A DNA stretch of 64,000 bases from Cronobacter condimenti 1330 (GTDB lineage Bacteria > Pseudomonadota > Gammaproteobacteria > Enterobacterales > Enterobacteriaceae). The stretch lies in the NCBI RefSeq assembly GCF_001277255.1, contig NZ_CP012264.1:868001-932000 (forward strand), written 5' to 3'. Below are positions 8,955-18,485 of the stretch, piece by piece. Under the pieces are notes generated by a model. That model was not told the origin of the DNA and did no database searches. It saw only the letters and a program-made list of their open reading frames with translations. Position 1 is the stretch's first letter, and every line of letters starts with the position of its first letter. A program made the translations under genes and the position numbers.

Positions 8955-9779
8955 TTAGTCGATGGTGCGCAGCAGTTCGTTGATGCCCACCTTGCCGCGG
9001 GTTTTCGCGTCGACTTTTTTGACGATCACCGCGCAGTAAAGGCTGTATTTGCCATCTTTCGACGGCAGGTTGCCGGAAACCACGACGGAGCCTGCCGGTA
9101 CGCGACCGTAGAAGACTTCGCCGGTTTCACGGTCATAAATTTTGGTGCTCTGGCCGATGTAGACGCCCATAGAGATAACTGAACCTTCTTCAACGATAAC
9201 GCCTTCCACCACTTCAGAACGCGCGCCGATAAAGCAGTTATCTTCAATGATGGTCGGGTTCGCCTGCAGCGGCTCCAGTACGCCGCCGATGCCGACACCG
9301 CCGGAGAGGTGCACGTTTTTGCCGATCTGCGCGCAGGAACCAACGGTCGCCCAGGTATCAACCATAGTGCCTTCATCGACATACGCGCCGATGTTGACGT
9401 AGGACGGCATCAGTACCGTATTGCGGGCGATAAACGCACCCTGACGTACAGCCGCAGGCGGCACCACGCGGAACCCTTCTTTCTGGAAGCGGGCTTCGTC
9501 GTAGTTCGCGAATTTCATCGGCACTTTGTCGAAGTAGCGGCTTTCCGCGCCTTCGATGACCTGATTGTCGTTAATACGGAAGGAGAGCAGCACTGCCTTT
9601 TTCAGCCACTGGTGGGTGACCCACTCGCCGTTGATCTTCTCTGCGACGCGCAGTTCGCCGCTGTCCAGCAGGGCGATAACCTGATTTACCGCCTCACGGG
9701 TGACGGCATCAACGTTCGCAGGCGTGATGTCGGCGCGGCGCTCGAAAGCGGATTCAATAACGTTCTGTAGCTGCTGCAT
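8955..9779 (-). CDS. dapD: 2,3,4,5-tetrahydropyridine-2,6-dicarboxylate N-succinyltransferase
   Basis: DapD transfers succinyl from succinyl-CoA to tetrahydrodipicolinate in the succinylase branch of lysine and meso-diaminopimelate synthesis, so it supplies peptidoglycan precursors. The product is 274 residues, the family length. After a helical N-terminal domain of about 100 residues comes a left-handed parallel beta-helix made of hexapeptide repeats, for example in the stretch from VNIGAYVDEG through CAQIGKNVHLSGG. It starts just downstream of glnD and is transcribed in the same direction, as in E. coli. Confidence 0.97.
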   Translation of the reverse strand: MQQLQNVIESAFERRADITPANVDAVTREAVNQVIALLDSGELRVAEKINGEWVTHQWLKKAVLLSFRINDNQVIEGAESRYFDKVPMKFANYDEARFQKEGFRVVPPAAVRQGAFIARNTVLMPSYVNIGAYVDEGTMVDTWATVGSCAQIGKNVHLSGGVGIGGVLEPLQANPTIIEDNCFIGARSEVVEGVIVEEGSVISMGVYIGQSTKIYDRETGEVFYGRVPAGSVVVSGNLPSKDGKYSLYCAVIVKKVDAKTRGKVGINELLRTID

Positions 9780-9821
9780 AATTAGCTTCTTTCCTGATAA
9801 CTTTTGGGTATTAAAAATTTA

Positions 9822-12500
9822 CTACACTTTATCGTTTGGATTGAGGGCCTCTGTCAACCGTTGTCTCACCTCTTGCTGGAGCAGATTATTAAGCCCACGC
9901 CGGTCCGCCGTCGCGATTATAAATAAATCTTCTACTCGCTCCCCGATAGTCGTAATTCGCGCCCCGTGAAGGGAAATGCCAAGGTCAGCGAAGACCTGTC
10001 CGACGCGCGCCAGAAGCCCTGGTTGATCGAGCGCGATAAGCTCCAGAAAGGATTTTCTGTCGGTGTGGGTCGGCAGGAAATTGACCTCGGTATCGACCGT
10101 AAAATGACGCAGTTTAGCGGGCTGACGACGCGGCTGCGGCGGTTGCCAGGTGCGCTGCGTGATGGCCTGCTCAAGACCGTGACGAATCGCCTCGTGGCGG
10201 TCGGCGGAGAGCGGGCTGCCGTCCGGCTCCAGCACAATGAACGTATCCATCGCCATGTCGTCGCGGGTAGTGAAGATTTGCGCGTCGTGAACGCTCAGGT
10301 TGCGGCGGTCGAGTTCCGCGCAAACGGCGGCGAACAGGTAAGGGCGGTCCGGGCTCCAGATAAAGATTTCCGTGCCGCCGCGGGTCGCCTGTGGACTTAA
10401 CAGGATAAGCGGCTGACTAAGATCGTGATGCAACAGATGGCGCGCGTGCCAGGCAAGCTGATTCGGGCTGTGACGCACAAAATAGTTGGCCCGACAGCGT
10501 CCCCAGATGTGATGCAACGCTTCTTCGTCAATGTTTTCCATACGCAGCAACGCCAGCGCCTGTAACTGGTGATGACGCACGCGCTCGCGCATGTCCGGCG
10601 TATTTTGCATGCCGCGGCGCAGCTGTTTCTCTGTCGCGAAGTAGAGTTCACGCAACAGGCTTTGCTTCCAGCTGTTCCAGAGCGTTTCGTTGGTCGCGCA
10701 GATATCCGCGACGGTCAGGCAAACAAGATAGCGCAGCCGGTTTTCCGTCTGGACTTCTTCGGCGAACTGTTTGATGACCTCCGGATCCTGGATATCGCGC
10801 CGCTGGGCGGTCACTGACATCAATAAATGATGGCGCACCAGCCAGGCGACGAGCTGCGTTTCACGCGAGTTCAGGCCATGTAGCTCGGCGAATTTCAGGA
10901 TGTCCTGCGCACCCAGCACTGAGTGGTCGCCGCCGCGGCCTTTGGCGATATCGTGGAACAGCGCCGCAATTAAAATGAGTTCAGGATGCGAAAGCCGTGG
11001 CCAGAGCTCCACACAGAGCGGATGTTTTGAGCGTGTTTCTTCTTTGGCGAAGCTTTCAAGCTTCAGCAGCACGCGGATGGTGTGTTCATCTACCGTATAT
11101 GCGTGAAACAGGTCGAACTGCATCTGGCCTACGATATGCGACCACTGCGGCATATAAGCCCAGAGCACGCTATGACGATGCATGGGCAACAGTCCGCGTC
11201 TCACTGCGCCGGGGTGGCGCAGCATGGTCAGAAAGAGCGAGCGGGCCTCTGGGATGTAACACAGCGGTTGCTTAAGATGGCGGCGCGCGTGGCGCAGATG
11301 GCGCAGCGTCGTGGAATAGATACCGGTAATATCGCGGTTGCGTACCATCGTATAAAACATGCGCAGGATGGCCTGCGGCTCACGAATGAAGAGCGTTTCA
11401 TCACGCAGGTCGATAAGCGACCCTCGCAGCTGGAAATCGTCATCCAGCACCCGTGGTTTTTCATCGGTGGTCAGCGCCAGAATCGCTTCGTCAAACAGTT
11501 GCAGCAGCATCTGGTTAAGTTCGCCGACGCGGCGCGTAACGCGATAGAAATCCTTCATCATATGCTCAACCGGCTCATTGCCTTCACCTTCATAACGCAG
11601 GCGCTGGGCCACGCTGAGCTGACGGTCAAACAGCAGGCGATTGTCGTAGCGGTTAAGTTCCAGATGCAGCGCGAAGCGGATACGCCAGAGGAGGTGCTGG
11701 CATTCATCAAGTTCGTTGCGCTCGGCTTCGGTCAGAAAGCCAAAGCCAACCATTTCTCGAAGCGAAGTCGCGCCGAAATGACGGCGCGCCACCCATTGCA
11801 GCGTGTGGATATCGCGAAGGCCGCCGGGGCTGCTTTTTATATCGGGCTCGAGGTTATAGCTGGTGCCGTGATAGCGCTGATGGCGTTCATTCTGCTCTTC
11901 GACTTTGGCCGCAAAGAATTTCTCAGAAGGCCAGAAACCGTCGCTAAAAATATGTTTTTGCAACTCCAGAAACAGCGCCACATCGCCAATTAACAGGCGT
12001 GATTCAATCAGATTGGTGGCAACGGTGAGATCGGATAACCCTTCCAGCAAACACTCCTCAAGCGTGCGCACACTGTGGCCAACTTCCAGCTTCACATCCC
12101 ACAGAAGCGTCAGCAGTTCGCCCACTTTTTGCGCCTGCTCGTCAGAAAGACGCTTGCGGCTGAGGATCAGCAGATCGATATCCGATAACGGGTGCAGTTC
12201 CCCACGCCCGTAACCGCCGACCGCCACTAGCGCGGCATCGGTAGTTTCGCCGAACCCGGCGGCGAGCCAGAGTCGTTGCAGCAATTGATCGATAAATTCT
12301 GTGCGCGCTTCAATGAGCGCTTCTGCGGTGAAACCGTCATCAAACGCGCTTCCGAGCCACTGCTGGAAAGCGTCGAGATGTTGTTTTATCTGCGCGCAGT
12401 TGAGCGCGTCGGCAGGCCAGGTGGCGGGGTTTTCAGGCTGTCCGGGAAGGGGAGCAAGCGTGGTATTCACAGACTGCTCGGGTAATGTGTTACTCATCAT
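9822..12500 (-). CDS. glnD: bifunctional uridylyltransferase/uridylyl-removing enzyme GlnD
   Basis: GlnD senses glutamine and uridylylates or deuridylylates the PII proteins GlnB and GlnK, setting nitrogen regulation. The 892-residue protein has the nucleotidyltransferase motif GGYGRGELHPLSDIDLL with metal-binding Asp107 and Asp109. A GlnD linker region, an HD domain (HDIAKGRGGDH) for the removing activity, and two C-terminal ACT domains for glutamine sensing (the last ending near LNPNDKV) follow. The start is either ATG12498-12500 or the next codon (12497); the two differ by one residue. map lies upstream on the same strand but is separated by a terminator. Confidence 0.96.
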   Translation of the reverse strand: MMSNTLPEQSVNTTLAPLPGQPENPATWPADALNCAQIKQHLDAFQQWLGSAFDDGFTAEALIEARTEFIDQLLQRLWLAAGFGETTDAALVAVGGYGRGELHPLSDIDLLILSRKRLSDEQAQKVGELLTLLWDVKLEVGHSVRTLEECLLEGLSDLTVATNLIESRLLIGDVALFLELQKHIFSDGFWPSEKFFAAKVEEQNERHQRYHGTSYNLEPDIKSSPGGLRDIHTLQWVARRHFGATSLREMVGFGFLTEAERNELDECQHLLWRIRFALHLELNRYDNRLLFDRQLSVAQRLRYEGEGNEPVEHMMKDFYRVTRRVGELNQMLLQLFDEAILALTTDEKPRVLDDDFQLRGSLIDLRDETLFIREPQAILRMFYTMVRNRDITGIYSTTLRHLRHARRHLKQPLCYIPEARSLFLTMLRHPGAVRRGLLPMHRHSVLWAYMPQWSHIVGQMQFDLFHAYTVDEHTIRVLLKLESFAKEETRSKHPLCVELWPRLSHPELILIAALFHDIAKGRGGDHSVLGAQDILKFAELHGLNSRETQLVAWLVRHHLLMSVTAQRRDIQDPEVIKQFAEEVQTENRLRYLVCLTVADICATNETLWNSWKQSLLRELYFATEKQLRRGMQNTPDMRERVRHHQLQALALLRMENIDEEALHHIWGRCRANYFVRHSPNQLAWHARHLLHHDLSQPLILLSPQATRGGTEIFIWSPDRPYLFAAVCAELDRRNLSVHDAQIFTTRDDMAMDTFIVLEPDGSPLSADRHEAIRHGLEQAITQRTWQPPQPRRQPAKLRHFTVDTEVNFLPTHTDRKSFLELIALDQPGLLARVGQVFADLGISLHGARITTIGERVEDLFIIATADRRGLNNLLQQEVRQRLTEALNPNDKV

Positions 12501-12511
12501 GCGCCACCCAT

Positions 12512-12537
12512 AAAAAAAGCCGGCGTTGGCCGGCTTC
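12512..12537 (-). terminator. rho-independent terminator of map
   Basis: An 8-bp stem, AAGCCGGC (12517-12524) with GCCGGCTT (12529-12536), has a 4-nt loop. Read on the minus strand it lies directly after the map stop and is followed by T7. Confidence 0.9.
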
Positions 12538-12540
12538 TTA

Positions 12541-13335
12541 TTAGTCGTTATGCGAAATGATGTTGGGTATGGTGTCGTCTTTACGCAACGTCAGAATTTC
12601 GCAGCCGTTATCCGTCACCACAATAGTATGCTCGTACTGTGCAGACAAGCTGCGATCCTTGGTTTTCACCGTCCAGCCGTCCTTCATGGTGCGGATGCGG
12701 TAATCGCCAGCGTTGACCATCGGCTCGACCGTGAACGTCATGCCCGGTTGCAGCACGACGCCACCGTCATCAGCATCGTAATGCAGCACCTGCGGCTCTT
12801 CGTGGAAGCCGCGGCCAATGCCGTGCCCGCAATATTCGCGCACTACTGAAAAGCCCTGCGCTTCTACAAATTTCTGGATAGCCGCGCCGAGGCTGCGCAG
12901 ACGAATGCCCGGTTTCACCATACGCAGCGCGACGTACAGGCTTTCTTGCGTGATGCGGCACAGGCGCTCGCCCAGAATGGTCGGTTTGCCGACAATAAAC
13001 ATTTTGGACGTATCACCGTGATATTCGTCTTTAATGACGGTCACGTCGATGTTGACGATATCGCCATCTTTCAGCAATTTGCCGTCATCCGGAATACCGT
13101 GGCATACCACTTCGTTAACGGAGATGCACACTGACTTCGGAAAGCCGTGGTAATTAAGGCTCGCGGAGATCGCGTGCTGATGGTTGGTAATATAATCGTG
13201 GCAGATGCGATCCAGTTCGCCGGTGCTAACGCCCGGTTTCACGTGATCTTCGATCATTTCAAGCACTTCAGCGGCAAGCCTGCCCGCGACGCGCATTTTT
13301 TCGATTTCTTCAGGAGTTTTGATTGAAATAGCCAT
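12541..13335 (-). CDS. map: methionine aminopeptidase, type I
   Basis: Map removes the initiator methionine from nascent proteins after deformylation. The 264-residue product has all five metal ligands at the canonical numbers: Asp97, Asp108, His171, Glu204 and Glu235. I chose the ATG at 13335 because the product then begins MAISIKTPEEI like its relatives; an upstream in-frame ATG at 13368 would add 11 residues. It diverges from rpsB, the usual enterobacterial arrangement, and is followed by its own terminator before glnD. Confidence 0.97.
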   Translation of the reverse strand: MAISIKTPEEIEKMRVAGRLAAEVLEMIEDHVKPGVSTGELDRICHDYITNHQHAISASLNYHGFPKSVCISVNEVVCHGIPDDGKLLKDGDIVNIDVTVIKDEYHGDTSKMFIVGKPTILGERLCRITQESLYVALRMVKPGIRLRSLGAAIQKFVEAQGFSVVREYCGHGIGRGFHEEPQVLHYDADDGGVVLQPGMTFTVEPMVNAGDYRIRTMKDGWTVKTKDRSLSAQYEHTIVVTDNGCEILTLRKDDTIPNIISHND

Positions 13336-13453
13336 AATCTGGTCCGCTGGTGCCGGAAAATTCGGCAATACTGATAAATGTAAAACAATGGTATCAGGGC
13401 ATCAGGAAGGTGCCAAATTGAGAATCATTAAGGGCACCTCCTGTTAACAACTA

Positions 13454-13483
13454 TTGGAGTCCCTGGCGAATTTGTGATATAAA
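13454..13483 (+). promoter_or_regulatory. putative rpsB promoter
   Basis: TTGGAG (13454-13459) and TATAAA (13478-13483) are 18 bp apart. They are followed by a GC-rich discriminator, GCGCGCC, of the type seen at stringently controlled ribosomal promoters. The -35 is a weak match. Confidence 0.6.
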
Positions 13484-13489
13484 GCGCGC

Positions 13490-13644
13490 CGGACTTCTGT
13501 ACCAGAATCCTGGCACAGAGGCGACTACTCTCACTTTGTGTAATAACACACACGTATCGGCACATATTCCGGGGTGCCCTTCGGGGTCGGTAATATGGGA
13601 TACGTGGAGGCATAACCCCAACTTTTAAACAGAGGTTTTAAATC
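13490..13644 (+). ncRNA. tff: rpsB 5' leader (S2-binding element; t44/tff RNA)
   Basis: The 155-nt untranslated leader contains the conserved structured block around GGGGTGCCCTTCGGGGTC and the run into AGAGGTTTTAA just before rpsB. In E. coli this leader was first recorded as the small RNA t44/tff. It is now known as the site where S2 represses translation of rpsB and tsf. The 5' limit is inferred from the predicted promoter. Confidence 0.75.
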
Positions 13645-14370
13645 ATGGCAACTGTTTCCATGCGCGACATGCTCAAGGCTGGTGTTCACTTCGGTCACCA
13701 GACCCGTTACTGGAACCCGAAAATGAAGCCGTTCATCTTCGGTGCGCGTAACAAAGTTCACATCATCAACCTTGAGAAAACTGTACCGATGTTCAACGAA
13801 GCTCTGGCTGAGCTGAGCAAAATCTCTTCCCGTAAAGGTAAGATTCTGTTCGTTGGTACTAAACGCGCTGCAAGCGAAGCGGTGAAAGAAGCTGCTAACA
13901 GCTGCGACCAGTTCTTCGTGAACCATCGCTGGCTGGGCGGTATGCTGACTAACTGGAAAACCGTTCGTCAGTCCATCAAGCGCCTGAAAGATCTGGAAAC
14001 TCAGTCTCAGGACGGCACCTTCGATAAGCTGACCAAAAAAGAAGCGCTGATGCGCACTCGTGAGCTGGACAAGCTGGAAAACAGCCTCGGCGGTATCAAA
14101 GACATGGGCGGCCTGCCGGACGCACTGTTCGTTATCGACGCTGACCACGAGCACATCGCTATCAAAGAAGCAAACAACCTGGGTATCCCGGTATTTGCTA
14201 TCGTTGATACCAACTCCGATCCGGACGGTGTTGACTTCGTTATCCCGGGTAACGATGACGCCATCCGTGCTGTCAGCCTGTACCTGAATGCTGTTGCTGC
14301 AACCGTTCGTGAAGGCCGCTCTCAGGATCTGGCTTCTCAGGCGGAAGAAAGCTTCGTAGAAGCTGAATAA
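13645..14370 (+). CDS. rpsB: 30S ribosomal protein S2
   Basis: S2 joins late in assembly of the small subunit and is needed for S1 binding. The 241-residue product has both S2 signature regions (the N-terminal MRDMLKAGVHFGHQT block and the central FVIDADHEHIAIKEA block) and a central helical hairpin. It is first in the rpsB-tsf operon and is preceded by the S2-responsive leader. Codon use is that of a very highly expressed gene. The ATG at 13645 follows AGAGG at a normal distance. Confidence 0.98.
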   Translation: MATVSMRDMLKAGVHFGHQTRYWNPKMKPFIFGARNKVHIINLEKTVPMFNEALAELSKISSRKGKILFVGTKRAASEAVKEAANSCDQFFVNHRWLGGMLTNWKTVRQSIKRLKDLETQSQDGTFDKLTKKEALMRTRELDKLENSLGGIKDMGGLPDALFVIDADHEHIAIKEANNLGIPVFAIVDTNSDPDGVDFVIPGNDDAIRAVSLYLNAVAATVREGRSQDLASQAEESFVEAE

Positions 14371-14422
14371 TAAGGCATGCTCTTTTAGAGCCCTTATTAA
14401 CCAGGTAGTAACAAGTTTGGTT

Positions 14423-14451
14423 AGGGGGCCTGTCTCAGGCTCCCTTTTTTG
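14423..14451 (+). terminator. partial terminator/attenuator between rpsB and tsf
   Basis: AGGGGGCCTG (14423-14432) pairs with CAGGCTCCCT (14436-14445), followed by T6. It lies inside the rpsB-tsf operon, so it probably lets only part of transcription through to tsf. Confidence 0.8.
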
Positions 14452-14526
14452 TTTGAGTCGGGTGTGTCGGAGCTTTCCGACAGGCCTGGACTTATCTCCC
14501 CGCACGAGATAACCGAGGATTAAAGA

Positions 14527-15378
14527 ATGGCTGAAATTACCGCTTCCCTGGTAAAAGAGCTGCGCGAACGTACCGGCGCAGGCATGATGGAATGTAAAAA
14601 AGCTCTGGTTGAAGCTAATGGCGACATCGAGCTGGCTATCGAAAACATGCGTAAATCTGGCGCGATCAAAGCGGCGAAAAAAGCAGGCAACGTAGCTGCT
14701 GACGGCGTGATCAAAACCAAGATCGAAGGCAACTACGGCGTGATTCTGGAAGTAAACTGCCAGACCGACTTCGTTGCTAAAGACGGTGGTTTCCAGGCAT
14801 TCGCTGACAAAGTGCTGGACGCTGCTTTTGCGGGCAAAATCACCGACGTTGAAGCTCTGAAAGCGCAGTTCGAAGAAGAGCGCGTTGCACTGGTTGCTAA
14901 AATCGGCGAAAACATCAACATCCGTCGTATCGCATCCCTGGAAGGCGACGTTCTGGCAAGCTACCTGCACGGCGCGCGTATCGGCGTTCTGGTTGCGGCT
15001 AAAAACGCTGACGAAGAGCTGGTTAAACAGCTGGCTATGCATGTTGCTGCAAGCAAGCCGGAATTCGTTAAGCCGGAAGATGTGTCTGCTGACGTGGTAG
15101 AAAAAGAGTACCAGGTACAGCTGGACATCGCCATGCAGTCTGGCAAGCCGAAAGAAATCGCAGAGAAAATGGTTGAAGGCCGCATGAAGAAATTCACCGG
15201 CGAAGTCTCTCTGACCGGCCAGCCTTTCGTTATGGATCCGAGCAAAACCGTTGCTCAGCTGCTCAAAGAGCACAACGCTGATGTGACTAACTTCATCCGC
15301 TTTGAAGTGGGCGAAGGCATCCAGAAAGTTGAGACTGACTTCGCAGCAGAAGTTGCTGCCATGTCCCGCCAGTCTTAA
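14527..15378 (+). CDS. tsf: elongation factor Ts
   Basis: EF-Ts is the guanine-nucleotide exchange factor that recharges EF-Tu. The 283-residue product has the N-terminal UBA-like domain with the signature RERTGAGMMECKKAL, and the TDFV motif (residues 80-83) that contacts EF-Tu. It is the second gene of the rpsB operon, 156 bp after rpsB, with a partial terminator in between. Codon bias is strong, as for rpsB. Confidence 0.98.
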   Translation: MAEITASLVKELRERTGAGMMECKKALVEANGDIELAIENMRKSGAIKAAKKAGNVAADGVIKTKIEGNYGVILEVNCQTDFVAKDGGFQAFADKVLDAAFAGKITDVEALKAQFEEERVALVAKIGENINIRRIASLEGDVLASYLHGARIGVLVAAKNADEELVKQLAMHVAASKPEFVKPEDVSADVVEKEYQVQLDIAMQSGKPKEIAEKMVEGRMKKFTGEVSLTGQPFVMDPSKTVAQLLKEHNADVTNFIRFEVGEGIQKVETDFAAEVAAMSRQS

Positions 15379-15388
15379 TGGTGTAAAA

Positions 15389-15415
15389 GAGCCGCCTGAG
15401 GGCGGCTCCTTTTTA
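15389..15415 (+). terminator. rho-independent terminator of tsf
   Basis: GAGCCGCC (15389-15396) pairs with GGCGGCTC (15401-15408), followed by CT5. It lies 10 bp after the tsf stop. Confidence 0.9.
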
Positions 15416-15524
15416 TCCGTCATTCATAAATTTCGGCCTGCTCTTATATAGCCAGAGCCGGAATGCGACGCATCATGTCGCCTGAATTAACCATCCCATT
15501 CGTTGACAGTTCCAGGAAAGAAAC

Positions 15525-16250
15525 ATGGCTACCAATGCAAAACCCGTTTATAAACGCATTCTGCTCAAGCTGAGTGGCGAAGCGCTGCAAGGAGCAGAGG
15601 GCTTCGGTATTGATGCGAGCATACTGGATCGCATGGCTCAGGAAATTAAAGAGCTGGTGGAGCTGGGCATCCAGGTCGGGGTGGTGATCGGCGGCGGCAA
15701 CTTATTCCGCGGTGCGGGCCTGGCGAAAGCCGGTATGAACCGTGTCGTGGGCGACCACATGGGCATGCTGGCGACCGTCATGAACGGCCTTGCTATGCGC
15801 GACGCGCTGCACCGCGCCTATGTTAACGCTCGTCTGATGTCCGCCTTCCCGTTAAACGGCGTGTGCGACAACTACAGCTGGGCTGAAGCTATCAGCCTGC
15901 TGCGCAATAATCGCGTGGTCATTCTGTCTGCTGGCACCGGCAACCCGTTCTTTACAACCGATTCAGCCGCCTGCCTGCGCGGTATCGAAATCGAAGCCGA
16001 TGTGGTGCTCAAAGCGACTAAAGTTGACGGTGTCTATTCCGCAGACCCGATGCAAGATCCCACCGCGACGCTTTACGATCAGCTTTCCTATCAGGAAGTG
16101 CTGGAAAAAGAGCTTAAAGTTATGGATCTAGCGGCCTTTACGCTGGCTCGTGACCATAAACTGCCGATTCGTGTATTCAATATGAATAAGCCAGGCGCGC
16201 TGCGCCGCGTCGTCATGGGCGAAAAAGAAGGCACTCTGATTACGGAATAA
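15525..16250 (+). CDS. pyrH: UMP kinase
   Basis: PyrH phosphorylates UMP to UDP in pyrimidine biosynthesis. It is a hexameric bacterial enzyme activated by GTP and inhibited by UTP. The 241-residue product belongs to the amino-acid kinase fold: KLSGEAL near residue 15, VIGGGNLFRG, the TGNPFFTTDSAA block, and the C-terminal GTLITE. It follows the tsf terminator and an intergenic region of about 110 bp that probably holds its own promoter, and it precedes frr. Confidence 0.97.
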   Translation: MATNAKPVYKRILLKLSGEALQGAEGFGIDASILDRMAQEIKELVELGIQVGVVIGGGNLFRGAGLAKAGMNRVVGDHMGMLATVMNGLAMRDALHRAYVNARLMSAFPLNGVCDNYSWAEAISLLRNNRVVILSAGTGNPFFTTDSAACLRGIEIEADVVLKATKVDGVYSADPMQDPTATLYDQLSYQEVLEKELKVMDLAAFTLARDHKLPIRVFNMNKPGALRRVVMGEKEGTLITE

Positions 16251-16418
16251 TTTTCGTTTTTGGGGAATCAAGGTAAGATTCCGCTTTAAAATCGGTTTTC
16301 GTGACCAGGCGACCCGTCGGGTGCCGCAAGACAAAGAAGGCTATACTTAGCACGCAGCCGCAAGGCATCGTGGCGCGGGTGTGGTCTGCCTGACAACCAG
16401 TTTTCAAGGATTCGTAAC

Positions 16419-16976
16419 GTGATTAGCGATATCAGAAAAGATGCTGAAGTACGCATGGACAAATGCGTTGAAGCGTTTAAAACCCAAATCAGCAAAGTGC
16501 GCACCGGCCGCGCTTCTCCGAGCCTACTCGACGGAATCGTCGTTGAATATTACGGCACGCCGACGCCGCTGCGTCAGCTGGCTAACGTCACGGTAGAAGA
16601 TTCCCGTACGCTGAAAATCAACGTATTCGATCGCTCCATGAGCCCGGCCGTTGAGAAAGCGATTATGGCGTCTGACCTCGGTCTGAACCCAAGCTCTGCG
16701 GGGAGCGATATCCGTGTTCCGCTGCCGCCGTTGACCGAAGAGCGTCGTAAGGACCTTATCAAAGTCGTGCGTGGCGAAGCTGAACAGGCGCGCGTGGCTA
16801 TTCGTAACGTCCGTCGTGACGCGAACGATAAAGTAAAAGCGCTGTTGAAAGATAAAGAGATCGGTGAAGATGAAGATCGCCGCTCTCAGGACGACGTTCA
16901 GAAAATGACTGACGCCGCTATCAAGAAAGTGGACGCGGCGCTTGCCGACAAAGAAGCTGAACTGATGCAGTTCTAA
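16419..16976 (+). CDS. frr: ribosome recycling factor
   Basis: RRF splits the post-termination ribosome together with EF-G. The 185-residue product has the family length and pattern: a three-helix bundle with RTGRASPSLLDG near residue 30 and the helical C-terminal half ending DKEAELMQF. It starts with GTG at 16419, in the same place and with the same codon as E. coli frr, after a CAAGGA ribosome-binding site. It lies between pyrH and dxr on the same strand. Confidence 0.97.
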   Translation: MISDIRKDAEVRMDKCVEAFKTQISKVRTGRASPSLLDGIVVEYYGTPTPLRQLANVTVEDSRTLKINVFDRSMSPAVEKAIMASDLGLNPSSAGSDIRVPLPPLTEERRKDLIKVVRGEAEQARVAIRNVRRDANDKVKALLKDKEIGEDEDRRSQDDVQKMTDAAIKKVDAALADKEAELMQF

Positions 16977-17100
16977 TCCCTTTCTGATGATACTGTAAAC
17001 GCCGTACAGGGAAGCCGCATCGCGGTTTTTGCTGGCGGCGTTTTGCATTGGATCGCGCGCCTGCGCGATGCGTTTATTCTTATTTCACGTTGAGCGCCTC

Positions 17101-18297
17101 ATGAAGCATTTAACCATTCTCGGCTCTACCGGCTCTATCGGTTGCAGCACTCTTGATGTTATTCGTCATAATCCCGACAAGTTTTCGGTAACTGCCCTTG
17201 TGGCGGGCAAAAACGTCGCCCGAATGGTTGAGCAATGTCTGGAATTTCGTCCTCGCTTCGCCGTGATGGATGATGAGGCGAGTGCAGGCGCGCTACGGAT
17301 CGCGTTGCGTGAGCAGGGGAGCCGGACAGAGGTGCTTGCTGGACGTGATGCGGCCTGTGAGATGGCTGCACTGGACGATGTCTCTCAGGTCATGGCGGCG
17401 ATTGTCGGCGCAGCAGGCCTGTTGCCGACCCTTGCGGCTATCGCCGCAGGTAAGCAAGTTTTACTGGCGAATAAAGAGTCCCTTGTGACCTGTGGCCGCC
17501 TTTTTATGGACGCCGTTGCGCGCACCAGTGCGCAGTTGTTGCCGGTAGACAGCGAGCACAACGCGATTTTTCAGAGTTTACCGGCAACAATTCAACACAA
17601 CCTGGGGTACGCTAAACTTGAGGAAAGCGGAGTTTCTTCGATTATCCTCACCGGATCTGGTGGCCCGTTTCGACAGACGCCATTGCCTGAACTGGCCGCA
17701 ATGACGCCAGATCAGGCTTGCCGTCATCCGAACTGGTCGATGGGGCGTAAAATCTCCGTCGATTCAGCCACTATGATGAATAAAGGTCTCGAATACATTG
17801 AAGCTCGCTGGCTGTTTAACGCCCGGGCAGACCAGATGGAAGTTCTGATTCATCCACAGTCGGTGATTCATTCCATGGTGCGTTATGCTGATGGCAGCGT
17901 GCTGGCTCAACTGGGCGAACCCGATATGCGCACCCCCATCGCGCATACGATGGCCTGGCCGGCGCGCGTCCCTTCCGGCGTGAAGCCTCTGGATTTTTGC
18001 AAGATAGCGACGCTGAGTTTCTGTGAACCAGACTACCAGCGCTACCCGTGTCTGAAGCTTGCCATAGACGCGTTTGAACAAGGACAGGCAGCGACGACGG
18101 CGCTTAATGCGGCAAACGAAATTACCGTCGCCGCTTTCCTTGCCGGAGAGATTCGTTTTACGGATATTGCAGCGCTTAATCAGGCGGTGCTTGATGAAAT
18201 GGATCTTCGCGAACCGCAAAGTGTGGATGAAGTGCTCACTGTCGACGCCGATGCTCGCATTGTTGCGCATAAGCAGGTGACACGTCTCGCAAGCTGA
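17101..18297 (+). CDS. dxr: 1-deoxy-D-xylulose 5-phosphate reductoisomerase
   Basis: Dxr converts DXP to 2-C-methyl-D-erythritol 4-phosphate, the committed step of the MEP isoprenoid pathway, and is the fosmidomycin target. The 398-residue product has the NADPH-binding GSTGSIG (8-14), the metal- and substrate-binding VDSEHNA, and MMNKGLEYIEARW. The ATG at 17101 gives the standard N-terminus; an in-frame codon at 17029 would add 24 residues of unsupported sequence. uppS, which uses the pathway's product, comes next. Confidence 0.97.
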   Translation: MKHLTILGSTGSIGCSTLDVIRHNPDKFSVTALVAGKNVARMVEQCLEFRPRFAVMDDEASAGALRIALREQGSRTEVLAGRDAACEMAALDDVSQVMAAIVGAAGLLPTLAAIAAGKQVLLANKESLVTCGRLFMDAVARTSAQLLPVDSEHNAIFQSLPATIQHNLGYAKLEESGVSSIILTGSGGPFRQTPLPELAAMTPDQACRHPNWSMGRKISVDSATMMNKGLEYIEARWLFNARADQMEVLIHPQSVIHSMVRYADGSVLAQLGEPDMRTPIAHTMAWPARVPSGVKPLDFCKIATLSFCEPDYQRYPCLKLAIDAFEQGQAATTALNAANEITVAAFLAGEIRFTDIAALNQAVLDEMDLREPQSVDEVLTVDADARIVAHKQVTRLAS

Positions 18298-18485
18298 TGA
18301 TTAATCACGCGGCGAAGGCGACGTTATTTGTGAGCGCTCTGCTTCGGTGATATAGTCTGCGCCACCTGAATACGGGTGGGTGAGCCTGGCCGGTCAGGCG
18401 AGCCGTGGTTGTCACGGCTTTTTTATGCAAAGGCTTCAGTATTCCTGAGTACCGCTTAATCCTTATCAGGGAATAAATACGCGTT

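Noticed and set aside
14423..14451. Hairpin read as the end of the rpsB operon
   Set aside because: rpsB and tsf form one operon in enterobacteria, and tsf has its own strong terminator at 15389. The hairpin is better seen as a partial terminator.
13531..15423. 630-codon open reading frame on the minus strand across rpsB and tsf
   Set aside because: It is antisense to two ribosomal-class genes with extreme codon bias, spans their leader and terminators, has no ribosome-binding site and no known domain. Strong codon bias of the real genes explains the open frame.
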